Assembly (NCBI RefSeq): GCF_031143425.1
Contig: NC_090450.1
Span: forward strand, 169,501,486 to 169,565,485
Direction: 5' to 3'
Source: Pleurodeles waltl
Taxonomy: Eukaryota > Chordata > Amphibia > Caudata > Salamandridae
DNA: 64,000 nucleotides
The notes beneath the pieces were generated by a model. The model was given only the letters and a program-made list of their open reading frames with translations. It was not told where the DNA came from and did no database searches. Shown here piece after piece: positions 33,324 to 46,067 of this stretch (positions within the stretch are counted from its first letter, which is position 1; each line of letters begins with the position of its first letter). The position numbers and the translations under genes were made by a program.

Positions 33324-35515
33324 TGTTAGACCTGGCATCCTTAGCATAGTTTTCCCCATACCATTTTGCGTTCAACCCTCCTGTTTTGCTGACTTTGTTT
33401 TTGCTGGCCTTAGGACTCTGTGAGCTTTACCATGGCTAACCATAACTAAAGTGCTGGTGCTCTCTCCTTAAATCATGATTGAACTTGCTTATACCAAACT
33501 AGCTTACTTAATTTACATGGAAGTCTGTAATAAAGTTGCACTACTTGTGCCCAGGGCCTCTAAAGTAAATGCTACCTATGGGCCTGTAGCACTGATTGTG
33601 CCACCCAACTAAGTAGCCCTTTAAACATGTCTGAGGGCTGCCATTACAGTCTGTGTGTGCAGTTTTAAAAGTGCCTTGTCAACCTGACAAAATAAACCTT
33701 TTGCAAAGCCCAAGCCTTCCTTTTTAATATACACAAGTCACCCCTAGGGTAGACCTTGGACAGCCCAGAGGGCAGGGTGTAGGCTACATTAAAAAGTTGG
33801 ACATGTACCTTACATGTCCTGGTAGTGAAAAACTGTTAAATTACTACTGCAAGGCCTACATCTCCCATTGGTTAACATTGGAATTACCTTATTTCATTTA
33901 TTAGGTTGTAACTCCCAAATGAGAATAGGTAAGCAGTTCATGTTTGGTGTCTTTGTAATTGTAAGGAGAAATCCTCTTTTATGGCGAAGTCGGATTTTAA
34001 ATTACCAATTTTTTAAATGCCTCTTTTAGAAAGTTGTTATTTTCCTACCTTAGCCATTTAGTGCCTGCAGGCTGTCTCTGGATCAGGTGACTGGATGTAG
34101 TTGGCAGTTAGTCTTTGTATATTCCTCCTAGACAGTCACACACAATAGAGAGCTTAGGTGTGCCCTGATGGGTCATCACTGGCAGGAAGGGAGGCACAAG
34201 CTGGGCACAGCCCTAGTTACACTTGAATAGGCCATGCCCTGCTTTCACACAAAGGGCTGCATACCCCTGTAGTTAGTCTGGAGCCAGGGCAGGAGAGGCA
34301 GGAAACGTGTGCACTTCAAAGGGAATCTTCTAGAAGCTTCTCCCACTTCAAAGAAGGCACCTGGTATAAACATTAGACTTCAGACACCAACTCTTCAATA
34401 CACTTCTGGACCTGTAAAACATCTGCCAGGAAGAAGGACTACTGTGCTGCTCAAAAGACTGCCACTCTGCTGGGTTGCTGTCTTCTGGACTGCTGTCTTG
34501 CTAGATTGCTGCCAACTGTCCTGCTGCACTCCTGCCTGAGTGAAAGGGATTGGACCTGCATCTTAAACCAAGACTTCTAGAGTGACCCCATAGGCTAGTC
34601 TGCTGGCCTCCCGTTCTGAGCCACTGGGACATAACAGACTCACAACCACCTGAAACAGCACCCAAATGCAGCTGGAGCAGGCCCCTGACCACCAAGTAAT
34701 TCCTCTCAGGTACGGCACCCTTTATGTGTCCTCACAGAGGCTGAACTGAAGTTTTTAGGCCCTTCATGATTGTGAGCAGGCTTGTTGGAGAAACAACCTT
34801 GTCGCTCACACAACACATTAATGTAAAGTTCTGTCAAACTGACTTTGTCCTACAGCATCCACCACTTGCAGGGAGAGCCACATGAAAGCTTTGGTTCACC
34901 CGCTCGTAACAACAACAGGATCTTCACGCTACAACAATGACTGTCTGCAATGCCAGGTCTACTCTTCGTGCTACATCGATGACCATCTGTAACGCTTCTC
35001 TGCTCCTCGCAACCCCTTCCACCGTGAATGAGACTCTTTATGCTGGACTGACAAGTTAACTTTTCATCTGGACTAACCTGGACTGTGTATCTGACCCATG
35101 TTCCATTGCGGTTGGCCTGAACTTCAGATTTTATCCCTCGTCTGCACGACCGGATAGCTGCAAGTGAGTCTTTGGACTTTGTGAAACTATTTTCACCTAA
35201 GTCTTTAAAATGTAATATCTCTGGTTCTACTGATTGGATTTCTACTGTTTTGGTCTTGATTTACTTAGTAACATGTGCCCTATTATTCTAAAGTAGTGTC
35301 TGCTTTTTCTAGTGTTACATTACTGTTTGAAGTACTGCACAAATACTTTACAAATTGCCTCTAAGATAACCCTGACTGTTCTGTGCCAAGCTACCAGAGG
35401 GTTGAGCACAGGTTAACTTGGGGTTTGCTTGTGCCTACCCTGACAAGGATGGTGGTTGCTGCTTGAGGACAGGTTTCAACCCCTACCCACTCAACCAGTA
35501 ATCCAGTTTCTTACA
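33324..35515 (-). mobile_element. Solo-LTR-like non-coding element (family 2), copy A
   Basis: The plus-strand ends are TGTTAGACCTGGCATCC (33324) and CCAGTTTCTTACA (to 35515), so on the minus strand it starts TGTAAGAAACTGG. The flanking pentamers GTTAT (33319-33323) and GTTAG (35516-35520) match at four of five positions. Length 2192 bp. Related copies lie at 36391-38438, 51560-52060 and 61735-62398. Typical blocks are GGTAGCTTGGCACAGA near the minus-strand start and CACTGATTGTGCCACCCA near 33590. No coding region is supported. Confidence 0.7.
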
Positions 35516-36106
35516 GTTAGAACTTCTGATGGTCTTGCAGCTGGTCTCAAATATATTTCTTAAAACTAATTTGATGCACAACAATTGCGATTCCCCAGTG
35601 TCAAAAGTTGAACGTCAACTAACTATGGCATTTGTGAACAAGCAGCATTTCTGTGGTTTTACTACATTAATATAGCCATTTTGATATCTGCTGCAGAATG
35701 TGACCTTCAAATGGAATGTATGCAAGGAGAAGCCATTTGAAGAGAAAGAATTGAAGAAACAGACTTAGGCACTCATTAAGAGTTGTGTTATTTCACCCAA
35801 ACAGTCAATTTCGGGTGAAATAACATAAATATTACAAGTGTATCAGGGTTCAGAATTATAATGTCTAAAAACTCAAGCCACAATCATTCTGGACAAGGAG
35901 ACAGTGGGCCTGACATGAATGCTGCAGAGCAAGGGCTGAGTACAATAGTATTGCTGAATCCCCCCGAACCCACAGCAGAATTCTGGGCTGGCATAAGCAA
36001 TGCTCCCCTGGTAGAGCAACAAGTGTTCCTTCAAACTGCACAATCACGCAACCCATTACCCAATGGAAGTAGTTCATATTCTTTCTGCCTACTCAGAGCA
36101 GACAGA
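35516..36106 (+). other. Unassigned sequence with a coding-like open frame
   Basis: An open frame starts at ATG 35861 (MSKNSSHNHSGQGDSGPDMN) and keeps a protein-like composition through EPTAEFWAGISNAPLVEQQV to about 36105. There a hairpin element interrupts it; the stop at 36128-36130 lies inside that element. I do not recognise the product. It could be the N terminus of a gag-like or ORF1-like protein, or a host exon. Upstream, a perfect 12-bp hairpin lies at 35787-35798/35813-35824. Confidence 0.35.
35787..35824. repeat. Perfect 12-bp inverted repeat
   Basis: GTTATTTCACCC and GGGTGAAATAAC are separated by 14 bases, 37 bases upstream of the ATG at 35861. Confidence 0.7.
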
Positions 36107-36390
36107 GGGGCTTATTTACAAGCCCAGTAGCATAGGGCAACGCAGCAAGACACCTTGCTGCACTGCCTGCACCACCAGGAAAGGGCAGATATGTGCCTTA
36201 TCTACAAGATATGTGCATTTCTGTCCTCTCCCCTGTGATGGTGCACAATGAGCTGCCCACCGCTGACACAGGCATCCTTTCACCATGGTGCAAGGATGCC
36301 TGCATGGCAGACAGGATTGCTTCTGTGCAGGATGGGACACCTTTCTGCACCAAAAAGAACCAATGGAGCCTTTCTCCTCTTTCTATGTGT
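36107..36390 (+). mobile_element. Hairpin-rich MITE-like element, copy 1
   Basis: It begins GGGGCTTATTTACAAGCCC. It contains inverted pairs such as AGGCATCCTT/AAGGATGCCT (36270-36279/36292-36301) and a TTCTGTGCAGGATGGG...CTTTCTGCACC arm pair. A second copy in the opposite orientation lies at 58561-59105, where the matching terminus reads GCTTGTAAATATGGGC. The 3' limit is approximate. Confidence 0.5.
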
Positions 36391-38438
36391 GCTGCAAAGT
36401 GCAAGTGCTCCCTGTGAAAATTGTATGTGTAATTGGCTTTTCCATGATTGGCATATTTGATTTACTAGTAAGTCCCTAGTAGAGTACACTAGAGGTGCCC
36501 AGGGCCTGTAAATCAAATGCTACTAGTCGGCCTGCAGCACTGATTGTGCCACCCACATGAGTAGAACTGTAAACGTGGCTCAGACCTGCCATTACAGTGT
36601 CTGTGTGTGCAGTTTTAAACTGCCAGTTCGATCTGGCAAGTGTACCCAATTTCCAGGCCCATAACGTCCCTTTTAGTACATGTAAGGCACCACTAAGCTA
36701 GGCCCTAGATAGCCTAATGGGCAGGTTGCAGTGTAGGTTAAGGGTGGGACATGTACTGATGTTTCTGCATGTGCTAACAGTGAAATACTGCCAAATTCAG
36801 TTTTCACTGTTGCAAGGACCTTCTCTCCCACAGGTTAACATGGGGGCTGCCTTTCAGTATCTTTTAAGTGTAGTGTCCATTTAGGAGCAGATAGAAATGT
36901 GGAGTTAGGTGTCTCTGAAATCACAATTTCAAAATACATCTTTTGGTAAGGTTAGTTTTTAAATTTTCAGTTTGAAAATGCCACTTTTAGAAAGTGGGCA
37001 TTTTCTTGCTTAAACCATTTTTTGAATGTGCCTGCTTGTGTATTTCCTGTCTGGGTCAGACTGACAGTTGAACTGTTTGTGAATCCCCTCTAGACAGTGA
37101 CACAAAATGAGCTGGGGTGTAGCCTGCATATCCTGATGGGCCATCTGGGCTGAGAGTGGAGAGGTCACTTACACCTGAATGTGCTGTGCGTGCCCTCACA
37201 CAATGCAGTATCCAACCCCCTGGTATGATTCTAGAGCCAGGCCTGGGCAAGACAGGATCTTGTGAACAACAGAGACTTTCCTTTGTAGTTTCCCTACTTC
37301 AAAGGCAAAAAGTACTATAAGTAGTGGATGTCAAACCCTAGATTTTCAGATTACCCCTGGAACCAAGAGGAGCCTATGCCGAGGAGAAGAGCTGAAGAGC
37401 TGGAGGAGGAGTACTACCCCTTTGCCTGTGACTGTGCTTTGCTGAGTTGGCCTGCAATTGCCTGAAAGAGGACAAAGACTGGACTATTCCTGCTTGTGAA
37501 GTGTCTCCAAGGGCTTGGACTGTGCTTGCCTCCTGTTTTGAAGTATTAGGGCCATCAAAGACTTCATCTGTCAGCACCTGGACTCTCTGCTGAGACTCCT
37601 GTCCTGCCACGTGGTCCCCTATCCAGTCCCTGGGTCCTTGAAAGGTGAAGCTGGTAGAAAAAGGATAAAATTGACGTGCCACCCGCCTCGTGGCTGAAAT
37701 AGACACACCACCTTCATCGCTGCTGAGAAATCGATGCATTACCTGCGTTGCGGCTGGAGAAATGACGCAAATACCCGCTTGCACCTGCTGAAAATAACAC
37801 AAACCCCACGCAGAGAGGTTTTCAATCACCGTACGTCCAGATTTCTCACGCATCGTCGCTGGGCGCAAAAGTCATCGTGACCCTGCGCAGATCCGAGGTG
37901 CCCCGTCCGAAAATCAGCGCATCGCTCTCTTGCGGGAGATAAAAATGACACATTGTCTACCCGACTGGAGAAGTAACGATTCACGGCCTCACTTGCGAGT
38001 AAGGAATCGATGCATCGATGACTTTTCCAAAGCACGCTCACCCGTGCCGCTTTATTTGTGACGCAAACGAGGTACTTTGTGTAAAAACAATGTTACCATT
38101 GTTTTCTATGGGGCAAGACTCTTTTTATTTTAAAAATTCATATCTTGGCTTGTGTAAGTTGGATTTTTGTCATTTTGGTATTTTTTGATTTAGATAAATA
38201 TTACCTATTTTTCTAAACTGGTGTGGTGTCCATTTTGTAGTGTTTTCACTGTAGTACTGTGTGTTGGTACAAATACTTTACACTTTGCCTTTGGGATAAG
38301 CCTGACTACTTGTGCCAATCTACCAAGGGGGTGAGCAGGGGTTATCCAAGTGTGTATCTCCATTGCCTTGACAAGAGTGAGGGTCCCTACCTGGACCGAG
38401 TGCAAACTGACTGCCAACCAGGGACCCCATTTCTAACA
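36391..38438 (-). mobile_element. Solo-LTR-like non-coding element (family 2), copy B
   Basis: The plus-strand end is GGACCCCATTTCTAACA at 38438, so on the minus strand it starts TGTTAGAAATGGGG. The CACTGATTGTGCCACCCA and TGTGTGTGCAGTTTTAAA blocks align with copy A. The other terminus is missing: the element runs into the hairpin element near 36390. The 37600-38060 part is rich in CpG and CGATGCAT-type motifs. No gene. Confidence 0.65.
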
Positions 38439-41400
38439 ATGTCTTAATCATATTTGTGGTAATATGTTTTCAAAGGGGAGTTGTTGATTGACTGCGGTGG
38501 GAGCTCTGATCAAGTGGCAACCACAATCATCGTTAAGGTGAACCACAAATCAACCCTAAATGAACCTGCACTCCTTCCACTGGTAGCTTGGCCCAGAGCA
38601 GTCAGCTTAACTTAGAGGCAATATGTACAGTGTTTATACCGCTCTTCAAACTTTAATAAAGTAAAAAACACCACACAAAATATATCCCATACCAAGTTAG
38701 AACAAGTAAAATTTAGCAAATAAAACAAGACCAGAACAACAAATATCCAATCAGTGAAACCGGAGTTATGATTTTTTATAGATTTTAGTGAAAATAGTGC
38801 GAAAAAGTACAAAGTGCCAAATTGGGACATCTGGTCGTGCTCGACTGGGTTACAGTCACACTTTCATGTCAACTGCGATGGAGCCCAGGTCAGCTACAGT
38901 CATCAGGTAAGCCCACTGAACCTTACTTTCTCACATTCGTGCCAAGAGTCCCATTCATGTAGGAGAGGGCTGCAAGGAGCATGGAGAACATCGCAGGAGG
39001 CTTTCATCGTAGCACGAAGAGATGGCTGGTGCCACGGGTGAGCGTAGCTGGAACTTCGTGTTGGCGGTCCCCCATTAGCTTTTCATGTTGTAGAGCGAAG
39101 AGGCGGCTGGTGGAGCAGAGTCAAGACTGATTTGCATATGGCTGGGTCCGAACTGGGGTGCATGGTGGGCAAAAAGATGATGGATTTAACCCAGATCTGT
39201 GACTGGGGATGAATGTTTGACAATGTTTTGCATTCTGTATATCATCTTTTCTGCTGCTATAGTTACCCTATGGGCATGCCTAGAAGTGGGTCCCATGCCC
39301 AGACATGGATCCCGTGATCACTGAGCCACTGGATTCAAATTAGCCTAATTGATGAGGGGTGATCCCCTGAAACTGGACATAGAATGCTTGTTTCTGGTTC
39401 AGGGAGGACCTGGCCTGCAGTTCAGGCTGGACTATTCCCATGGTAAGCAGGGGCAAGCCTGGTTTGCATACGGTTTGGTCCAAACTATGGTGGCAGAAAG
39501 CTGGTTATCTATGTAGTGTACCAATAGAAGGGGATACTTGGCAAACCGTCTAGGGTGACCCTTATTGGCTGACAGGGCTGAAAATAAAAACCCTAAAAGC
39601 TCTCTTTTGTGGTAGAGCGGGCAAGAAATTAGGCCTATAATAGCACAGTTTTAAGCATTTAGCCAATTGATAAAAATGACACAGACTTTTTATATGAATT
39701 TAGATACCAAGATCATCAGAATCAGGTGAATACTTTTCAAGTTTTTAATTTTTATACGTCTCAAAAGTTGACACAGTGCAATTTCTGCAGTGGTAATGTT
39801 ATTCTATGAGAGGAAAACATGTATTACATTCAGGCACTTGTCAGCGACTTACAGGACTGTTCTTCAGGACTTGAGGTGAGTATGGGGTAATGCCCAAGGC
39901 CACACCAACAGGTCACCTCAGTGGACTCTGGGGCACCCGAGTGCAGAGGTGTGTTACAGCGTCAGTGTCCCATTCACTTCAATGGAGATCAGTCTGGCTG
40001 GAAAGAGGCTGCAAGCAGGGCATGGGGGCCAGTTCAGGGAAACCCACAGGAGGACCCGACCTTTCACATTCTTGGGCATGTAGGGGCACTGTTGGTCCAT
40101 GTCTCCTTGGTCTAGGGGCCTCAGGTGAAGTGGTGTCTATTGGCATCAGGTTTGTATGCGGTTGGAGGGGGCCTGCAGAAAGAGGCTGCAGGCGGTTACT
40201 AGAAGTCCTGTCTGGCAAGACCCAAGGATGGGCTCTTCTATTGTGGGTCTCAGGACCCTGTGGACACCTTCACCTCCCTCGGACTGGGCCAGTGGGGCAT
40301 AGCTGCAGAGGTACTTTGAGGTGTCAGTTGGCAATGGTGAGGGACCCACTCTTTGTCTTGGGTTCTGCAGAAGGGGGACAAGCAGGTCAGCTGGGCCACT
40401 GTTGATGTGGGTCTCACTGCCCCGAAGTCCAAAGATGTGCAGGTCGGTTTTCCTCTGTGTTGGTGCCCGGATAAGACAGAACAATCCTTGGTTGCTCCAA
40501 GGGCTAGGTACACCTGGGATTGGTGCTGTGTGACTCCCGTCAGTCCGGGCAATCCCACACTTGGGGGAGGGTGAATCTAACCTGTAGAAGCATGGTGGCC
40601 TCTTCCTGGTCAGCTTCTGCGTCGGTAGTCCTGGTAAGCGGCAGGACGGTGAACGGGACCTTGATTGTTTGGTGCCTGCAGCTGCAAGGGAGTAGCTCCT
40701 CTTCTCAAAGGGAGATTCTCTGGCAATTTGCAAAGCATTGGCAGCCCTCTGGGCTTCTTTGAGTCTGCAAAGCATCAGGATGATCCTGTTTCTTCTACGA
40801 TTATCAGGACAGCAGTCAGGCTGGCAGGGTTGGCAGCAGGTCAGTCGTTGCTCCTCTATTCTCGGGTCAACACTCTTCTTTGTCCACTACTTCTCTTTGT
40901 CTGTCAACATCTGAAGTCCTGGTATGGGGGTCTCCTAAATACTAAATATAGGGGTGTTAAGGGGAGTGAAAGGTAGTCGCCAATTGGCTATCTACTCCTG
41001 GGATCAATACACCCCCTTGATGACCATGTCCTTTGGGGAGTGGGCATCACCCTGTCCCATAATTTCTAATTCCACCACACACAAGATGGTGGAATTCCTA
41101 ACTTCATGTTCACATCAGGTTGGCCATCCTAGGAGTGTGTCCAGCCTGGCAGTGCAACACACCTCCTGCACAGTTAATGTTCCCACCTGTCGTGTCCTGG
41201 TGCTAAATGTGCCTTAGGGCAGGGTGCTGCCTCTCCCAGGTCATGGGGAAGCTGGGGGTTGTATACCAGAGGTGGCAAGGACTTTGAAGACCCTGACCTT
41301 GGTATGCAGATTTACTAGCCATCGTTTTGGCGGAGGTGATAAAACTCCTGCCAGGGCAGGCATTGTTTCTGACCTCAGAGGCTCTCACCTCCAGGGGGTC

Positions 41401-42029
41401 AGAAACTCATCTGTGGTGGCAGTCTGGTCGATACCAGTCAAACAACACACTAGAGGACCATCAGGTTTTAGGGGGCACCTCCAAGGTGACCTCTGGGTGC
41501 ATGCCATAATAAGTCCAATACTGGCAATGCTATGGATTCATTAAGATGAAGTATTTGATACCCAAACACCAATATTTTCCATGCAGCCATCATGTAGCTG
41601 GGTCACTGACCATTGTACAGCACATACTTTAAGATGGCTGCCTGGTCACTTGCAATGTCTAGGAATAGAACTAGACCTCAAAGGAACACATCTACTCATG
41701 CAGATATGTCCTCACATGCATTATAATTCACTCTTCCATAGGTCTCTGAAGGCCTGCTGTAGGAGTGATTTACATATAATGCATGCAGTGACTTTGGCAT
41801 GGTACACAATGAGTCTGTCATGTTGTGTTTTCACTCAGGGTTTGCACCCTGACACACAGTCTGTGATAGCAGGCTATGTGCAATTTGTGTGTGGGTCCAT
41901 TAGAGTGGCATACGTTATGCTGCAGCCTTTAGGGACCCTCTTTGGTACCCATGTCCTAGGTACCAGGGGTACCTTTTACTAGGACTTACAGGGGTGCTAA
42001 AGTCCTGCACCAATTGTGAAAAAATTAGA
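38439..42029 (+). mobile_element. Solo-LTR-like non-coding element (family 3), interrupted by satellite
   Basis: It probably begins TGTTGATTGACTGCGGTGG at 38482. GGTAGCTTGGCCCAGAGCAG near 38585 is shared with the start of family 2. GGTACCAGGGGTACCTTTTACT near 41960 resembles the end region of family 1. A piece of the 317-bp satellite lies inside (39110-39600). The 3' end is lost at the satellite array from 42030. Open frames of up to 209 codons around 40146-40775 occur on both strands and show no family motif. Confidence 0.5.
39110..39600 (+). repeat. 317-bp satellite, about 1.3 units
   Basis: Core blocks TTTGCATATGGCTGGGTCC, GATTTAACCCAGATCTGTGA and GTTTCTGGTTCAGGGAGGAC match the array at 42030-43010. 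Confidence 0.75.
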
Positions 42030-43010
42030 CATTAGACTTTTTGTATTGCTATAGTTGCCCTAAGTGGAAAGAGTATGCCCAGGTGTGGGTCCCATGCTCA
42101 CTGAATTCAAGCTAGCCTTACTGATGAGGGTTGATATCCTGAAACTGATACAGGATGCTTGTTTCTGGTCCATGTATGAACTGTCATGGCAGTTCAGGTT
42201 AGACTGTTCTTGTGGGAAGCAGGGTCAAGACTAATTTGCATATGGCTCGGTCCATACTAGGGTGACATGGTGAGCAAAATTATGATGAATTTAACCCAGA
42301 TCTGTGACTGATAGTGAGTGTTTGACAATGTTCAGCATTCTTCCCATCATATTTTTGTGTTTCTATAGTTCCCCGAAGTGTGAAGGAAATGCTCAGACAC
42401 AGGTACCATGCTCACTGTGTCACTGGATTCTAGCCTGGATGATGAGGGGTGATATCCTAAAACTGATCCCAGGATGCTTGTTTCCAGTTCAGGGAGTACT
42501 GGCCTGGCAGTTCAGGCTGGACAATTCCCATGGGGAGCAGGGTGAAAACTGATTTGCATATGGCTGGGTCCAAATTGTGGTGGCGCTGTGAGCAAAAAGC
42601 AATAGATTTAACCCACATCTGTGATTGGGGGATGCATCTTTGACAATATATAGCATTCTGTCCATCAACTTTTTGTGTTGCTATAGGTGCCTTAAGTGGA
42701 AAGGGTATGCCTTGAAGTGGATCCCATGCTCACTGTGCCACTGGTTTCAAGCCTGCCTGGCTGATGAGTGGGGATACCTTGAAACTTGTCCCTTGTTTCT
42801 GGTCTAGGGATGACCTAGCCTTTCAGTGTGGGCTGGACTGCTCTGTTGGCGAGCAGGGTCAAGGCTCATTTGCATATGGCTGAGTCTAAACTGGAGTGGC
42901 ATAGTGAGCAAATAAACTATGGATTTAACCCAGTTCCATGTCTGAGGGTGAGTGTTTGACAATGGTCAGCATTCCATCCATCATCTTTTTGTGTAACTTT
43001 CTAAATGTAG
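42030..43010 (+). repeat. 317-bp satellite array, about three units
   Basis: TTTGCATATGGCT recurs at 42235, 42553 and 42869 (periods 318 and 316). Each unit includes GATTTAACCCA, TTTGACAAT, TTTTGTGTTGCTATAG and a GTTTCTGGTC-type block. Some units carry deletions. Confidence 0.85.
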
Positions 43011-43143
43011 CATTTTCAAAATTGTAATTTAAAAGTTGACTTTGCCATAAATTTGGATTTTAAATTCCATTTCCTGAAAAAACAAATATGAGCTGGTTAC
43101 CTGTTCCTATTTGGTAATTACACTTATAAAATATAAAAAGGTG
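43011..43143 (+). mobile_element. Fragment of the family 2 element
   Basis: ACTTTCTAAATGTAGCATTT and TTTGCCATAAATTTGG match the complement of copy A near 33900-34050. It is cut by the L1 that starts at about 43144. Confidence 0.5.
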
Positions 43144-44308
43144 GGATCGTGGCATGGCAAGATGGCTGGTCAGATATACTAAGCCCAAGCTCCGCAGCCC
43201 ATACAATTATCCTCCATAATCTTATCTGATAGAGCTTGTCACAGACTGGAATTTGGGTCAACTGATCCTCTAACACCACATAGCACCCACAGCTGCATCA
43301 ATGGCTCTGTGATGAAATGTTAAACATGCTGAGATGAGACAGTGGCCTAACAATAAGCGGGGTACTGAGGACCAGCAGCAGAAGACTGGCGAGGTACCAC
43401 TGAGGGTGTGTATGAGAACATCAGCGTGATGAATCCGTACTCCAGATGAGGATCCCCTGTCATCCCCTCCCCCCAAACACTGATGGACTGACCTGCAGAG
43501 AAGTGATGTCAGTTGTGTGACTGCAGTGAGGCTTGAGCCACAACAAGGTACTTAGAAGCGGAGTGGGGAGAGGAGGCACCAGAGCACACAGCAACTCCTC
43601 TGGAGACCTGCTAGGGGACGACAAGGCACCTTAATACCATTGACCAGCTTTGGGGCATATTACCCACTGGGCCAGCCCTGCCCCATGCATAGACCCCAGA
43701 AGGGAATCTTGGAGTTGTTAGGGAATCCATGCACCCACTAGCATGCCTAATGTGGAGCCGCTGTGAAGAAGAACAGGATAATACACACTAAGAGCACAAG
43801 GAAAGGGTGAGAATCCTACTGGGCCCTTGTCACCTGCCTAGTCCTGGCTTGAACTGAGTGGAGGTGGCAGATGAGGGTAGAAATTGGACAGGATAATAGG
43901 CCCACTGGAGGGCCTGGAAGACGCCGGGACCAGGAATTAGCAGGTACCCTGAAAGGTGGGCGCAGATGGTGTGGGAGGTACCACACTGATGTAAACCCCA
44001 TAGGAAGGTGATTGGGAGGGCCTGACACAGCAGTGTACCACCGAGTTGCAAGGTATAAAGAATGCCCTACTGACGTGAGTGAGCTATGGCATGGGAGTAG
44101 CCTGTGAACACAGGGTCTTGGCATAGCCAGGCGGTAGACAAAGAACTATACAGGAGTATGGTACTACTTGTGTGAGCCCTCTGAACAGTGTTAGGCGGGG
44201 GCCAAATGGTGGAGCAGACTGAGTGGCCTCACTGGTGCTGATGACCCCCCAAGAGAAAGAGGCACCAGCGGGCTGGCCAGATGCTTGGAACTAGCAACCA
44301 CGAGGCCC
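43144..44308 (+). other. L1 5' untranslated region
   Basis: About 1.2 kb between the L1 start and the first ORF1-like ATG. It is GA-rich with many short repeats of GGCACC and CACTGGG type. No gene is seen. Confidence 0.5.
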
Positions 44309-44880
44309 GCCATGGGTAAAGATAAGTTGGCCAATGTCAACAAAACAAAACCATTACCAAGATTGCCATGCCTCAGGGCCTGCCGCTTTACAGCACATGG
44401 CCAATGGGACCGTCAATGCCGGAACTGGAACAGGAGCCAATGAGAGCAGCCATTCTAGAGGCAATCCAGGGATCACGCACAGCCCTGGAAGAGAAACTAG
44501 ACAGGGTTACAATTGAAGTCAGCATCCTGTACATAGACCTCCAAGTATATTTGGATAAGGATGTTGCCAAGCCTAAGTAATAGGTCGCATGGCTAGCAGC
44601 AGCCACCAAGAGGACGGTGAAGGATGCCATGCCATACTAACCTGTGGCCCATTGGATTCCCAGAGTTAACAGAAGGAGAATAGACTCAGTGTTTCCTAGA
44701 GGAATAGATCACGCATACCCTCATACCAAAGGGGTTGTCAAACATGGTTGCAGTGGAAAGGTCTCACTGCGTTCTAAGGGTGAGGCCTCCACCAGGGGCC
44801 TCCAGAGAGGCCTGACTGGATCTTTGCCCACCGGGACAGGAACTGTATCCTCAGAGCAGCCCATGAAACAGGAGAGCTAA
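44309..44880 (+). pseudogene. L1 ORF1 remnant
   Basis: ORF1 proteins bind L1 RNA through a coiled-coil trimer and an RNA-binding core. Here MGKDKLANVNKTKPLPRL opens at 44311. The coiled-coil start is best seen in the 44368-44580 frame: AAILEAIQGSRTALEEKLDR, then VTIEVSILYIDLQVYLDKD. A stop at 44578-44580 and frameshifts break it. The core RNA-binding part is poorly preserved after 44650. Confidence 0.6.
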
Positions 44881-45771
44881 GGTACAAGAACCTCACCATT
44901 GCCATTACCCTAATTACACCCATGAAGTATAGTCACAGTGAAAGGCTTTTCTGGAACAAAAACAAAAGCTCAGAAACATGGGACTATCTTATATGTTGTG
45001 GTTTTCACCACAGCTCTGAGTGATCGCACATGGCAAGACAACTTTTTTTAAGACACCTGAGGGCGTGTGGGCATGGCTCGAAAAGTTTACAAGGCGCTGT
45101 GATATGATCAGGGGACAAAGCCGGGGGATGCTATCCGTGAGACCTAATAATGACAGTAGAAGTAAGTAGCAAGTCTCAACTTCATCCTGGAGTCACCTTA
45201 CGCCGAGGATTGTTGTGCAAGGAATCTGGCACACTAATGGATGAGCACAAGGACTACAATTACCTGAATCGAACCATTGCTGGGGGACATGGGGATAACC
45301 TCCTGGATCTTTCAGAGAACACCGTCCCCTGATCTGAGTGAGGAGGGACTTTTGGCTTAACTTAAAAATGTGGCTTGCAGGACTTATGTGTAAGTACCTG
45401 ATTGGGAAAAAAAGGGAGGTGAAGCGTGATATCGGGACAGGGGCAACAGTGGAGAATCTGGCACATATACAAGACATTCAGAGACGTGACCCAGAATTTG
45501 ATTGGTAATTCTGAACAGTATGGGATGCATCCTAGGTCTTAGTAGTACAGCCAGAGGAAAACCCGGCGTGCTGCCCTTCCCAGCATGGGGTGGGACCGCA
45601 CTGGTATGGCTCACTCCTGTTAATTGTGGGCATTAGCTTAGTTGCCTGTGTGAGTAGTGGGCTGTGAATCAACAGAGAGTTACAACCACATAAAACACAG
45701 ATGTTGGGGGTAGGTGTTCACACTGACACACGATGGTGGGCCAACACAAGTTATGATGTTGTTGTAATTAA

Positions 45772-45941
45772 GGGCCTAATTTAGAGTTTGGTGGAGGGGT
45801 GAGTCTGTCACAATGGTCACAAATATCCTGTCCGCCGAAATATAAATCCCATCATATTCCATGTGATTTATATTTTAGTGGACGGGACATCCGTAATCGT
45901 TGTGATGGAGTAACCCCTCCGCCAAACTCTAAATCAGGCCC
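45772..45941. mobile_element. 170-bp MITE with long terminal inverted repeats
   Basis: GGGCCTAATTTAGAGTTTGG (45772) pairs with the complement of CCAAACTCTAAATCAGGCCC (to 45941). The arms extend about 75 bases each and meet around AAATATAAATC/GATTTATATTTT. The flanks are TAA and TAT, so the target duplication is unclear. The size and ends fit Harbinger- or Mariner-type MITEs. It lies inside the L1. Confidence 0.85.
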
Positions 45942-46067
45942 TATAGCCTGAAGACCCAGGGTGGGGAGAAGTGGAATGTAGAAATAGATCAGATGCTCCT
46001 CATGTTCTTGTTATTTAGTTACACCACAGTGTGTAGATAGCTCAGAAGGTTTATCACTGGCTAGAAT

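Noticed and set aside
40146..40775. 209-codon minus-strand open frame and overlapping plus-strand frames
   Set aside because: They lie in a GC-rich part of a family 3 non-coding element, with overlapping frames on both strands and no domain.
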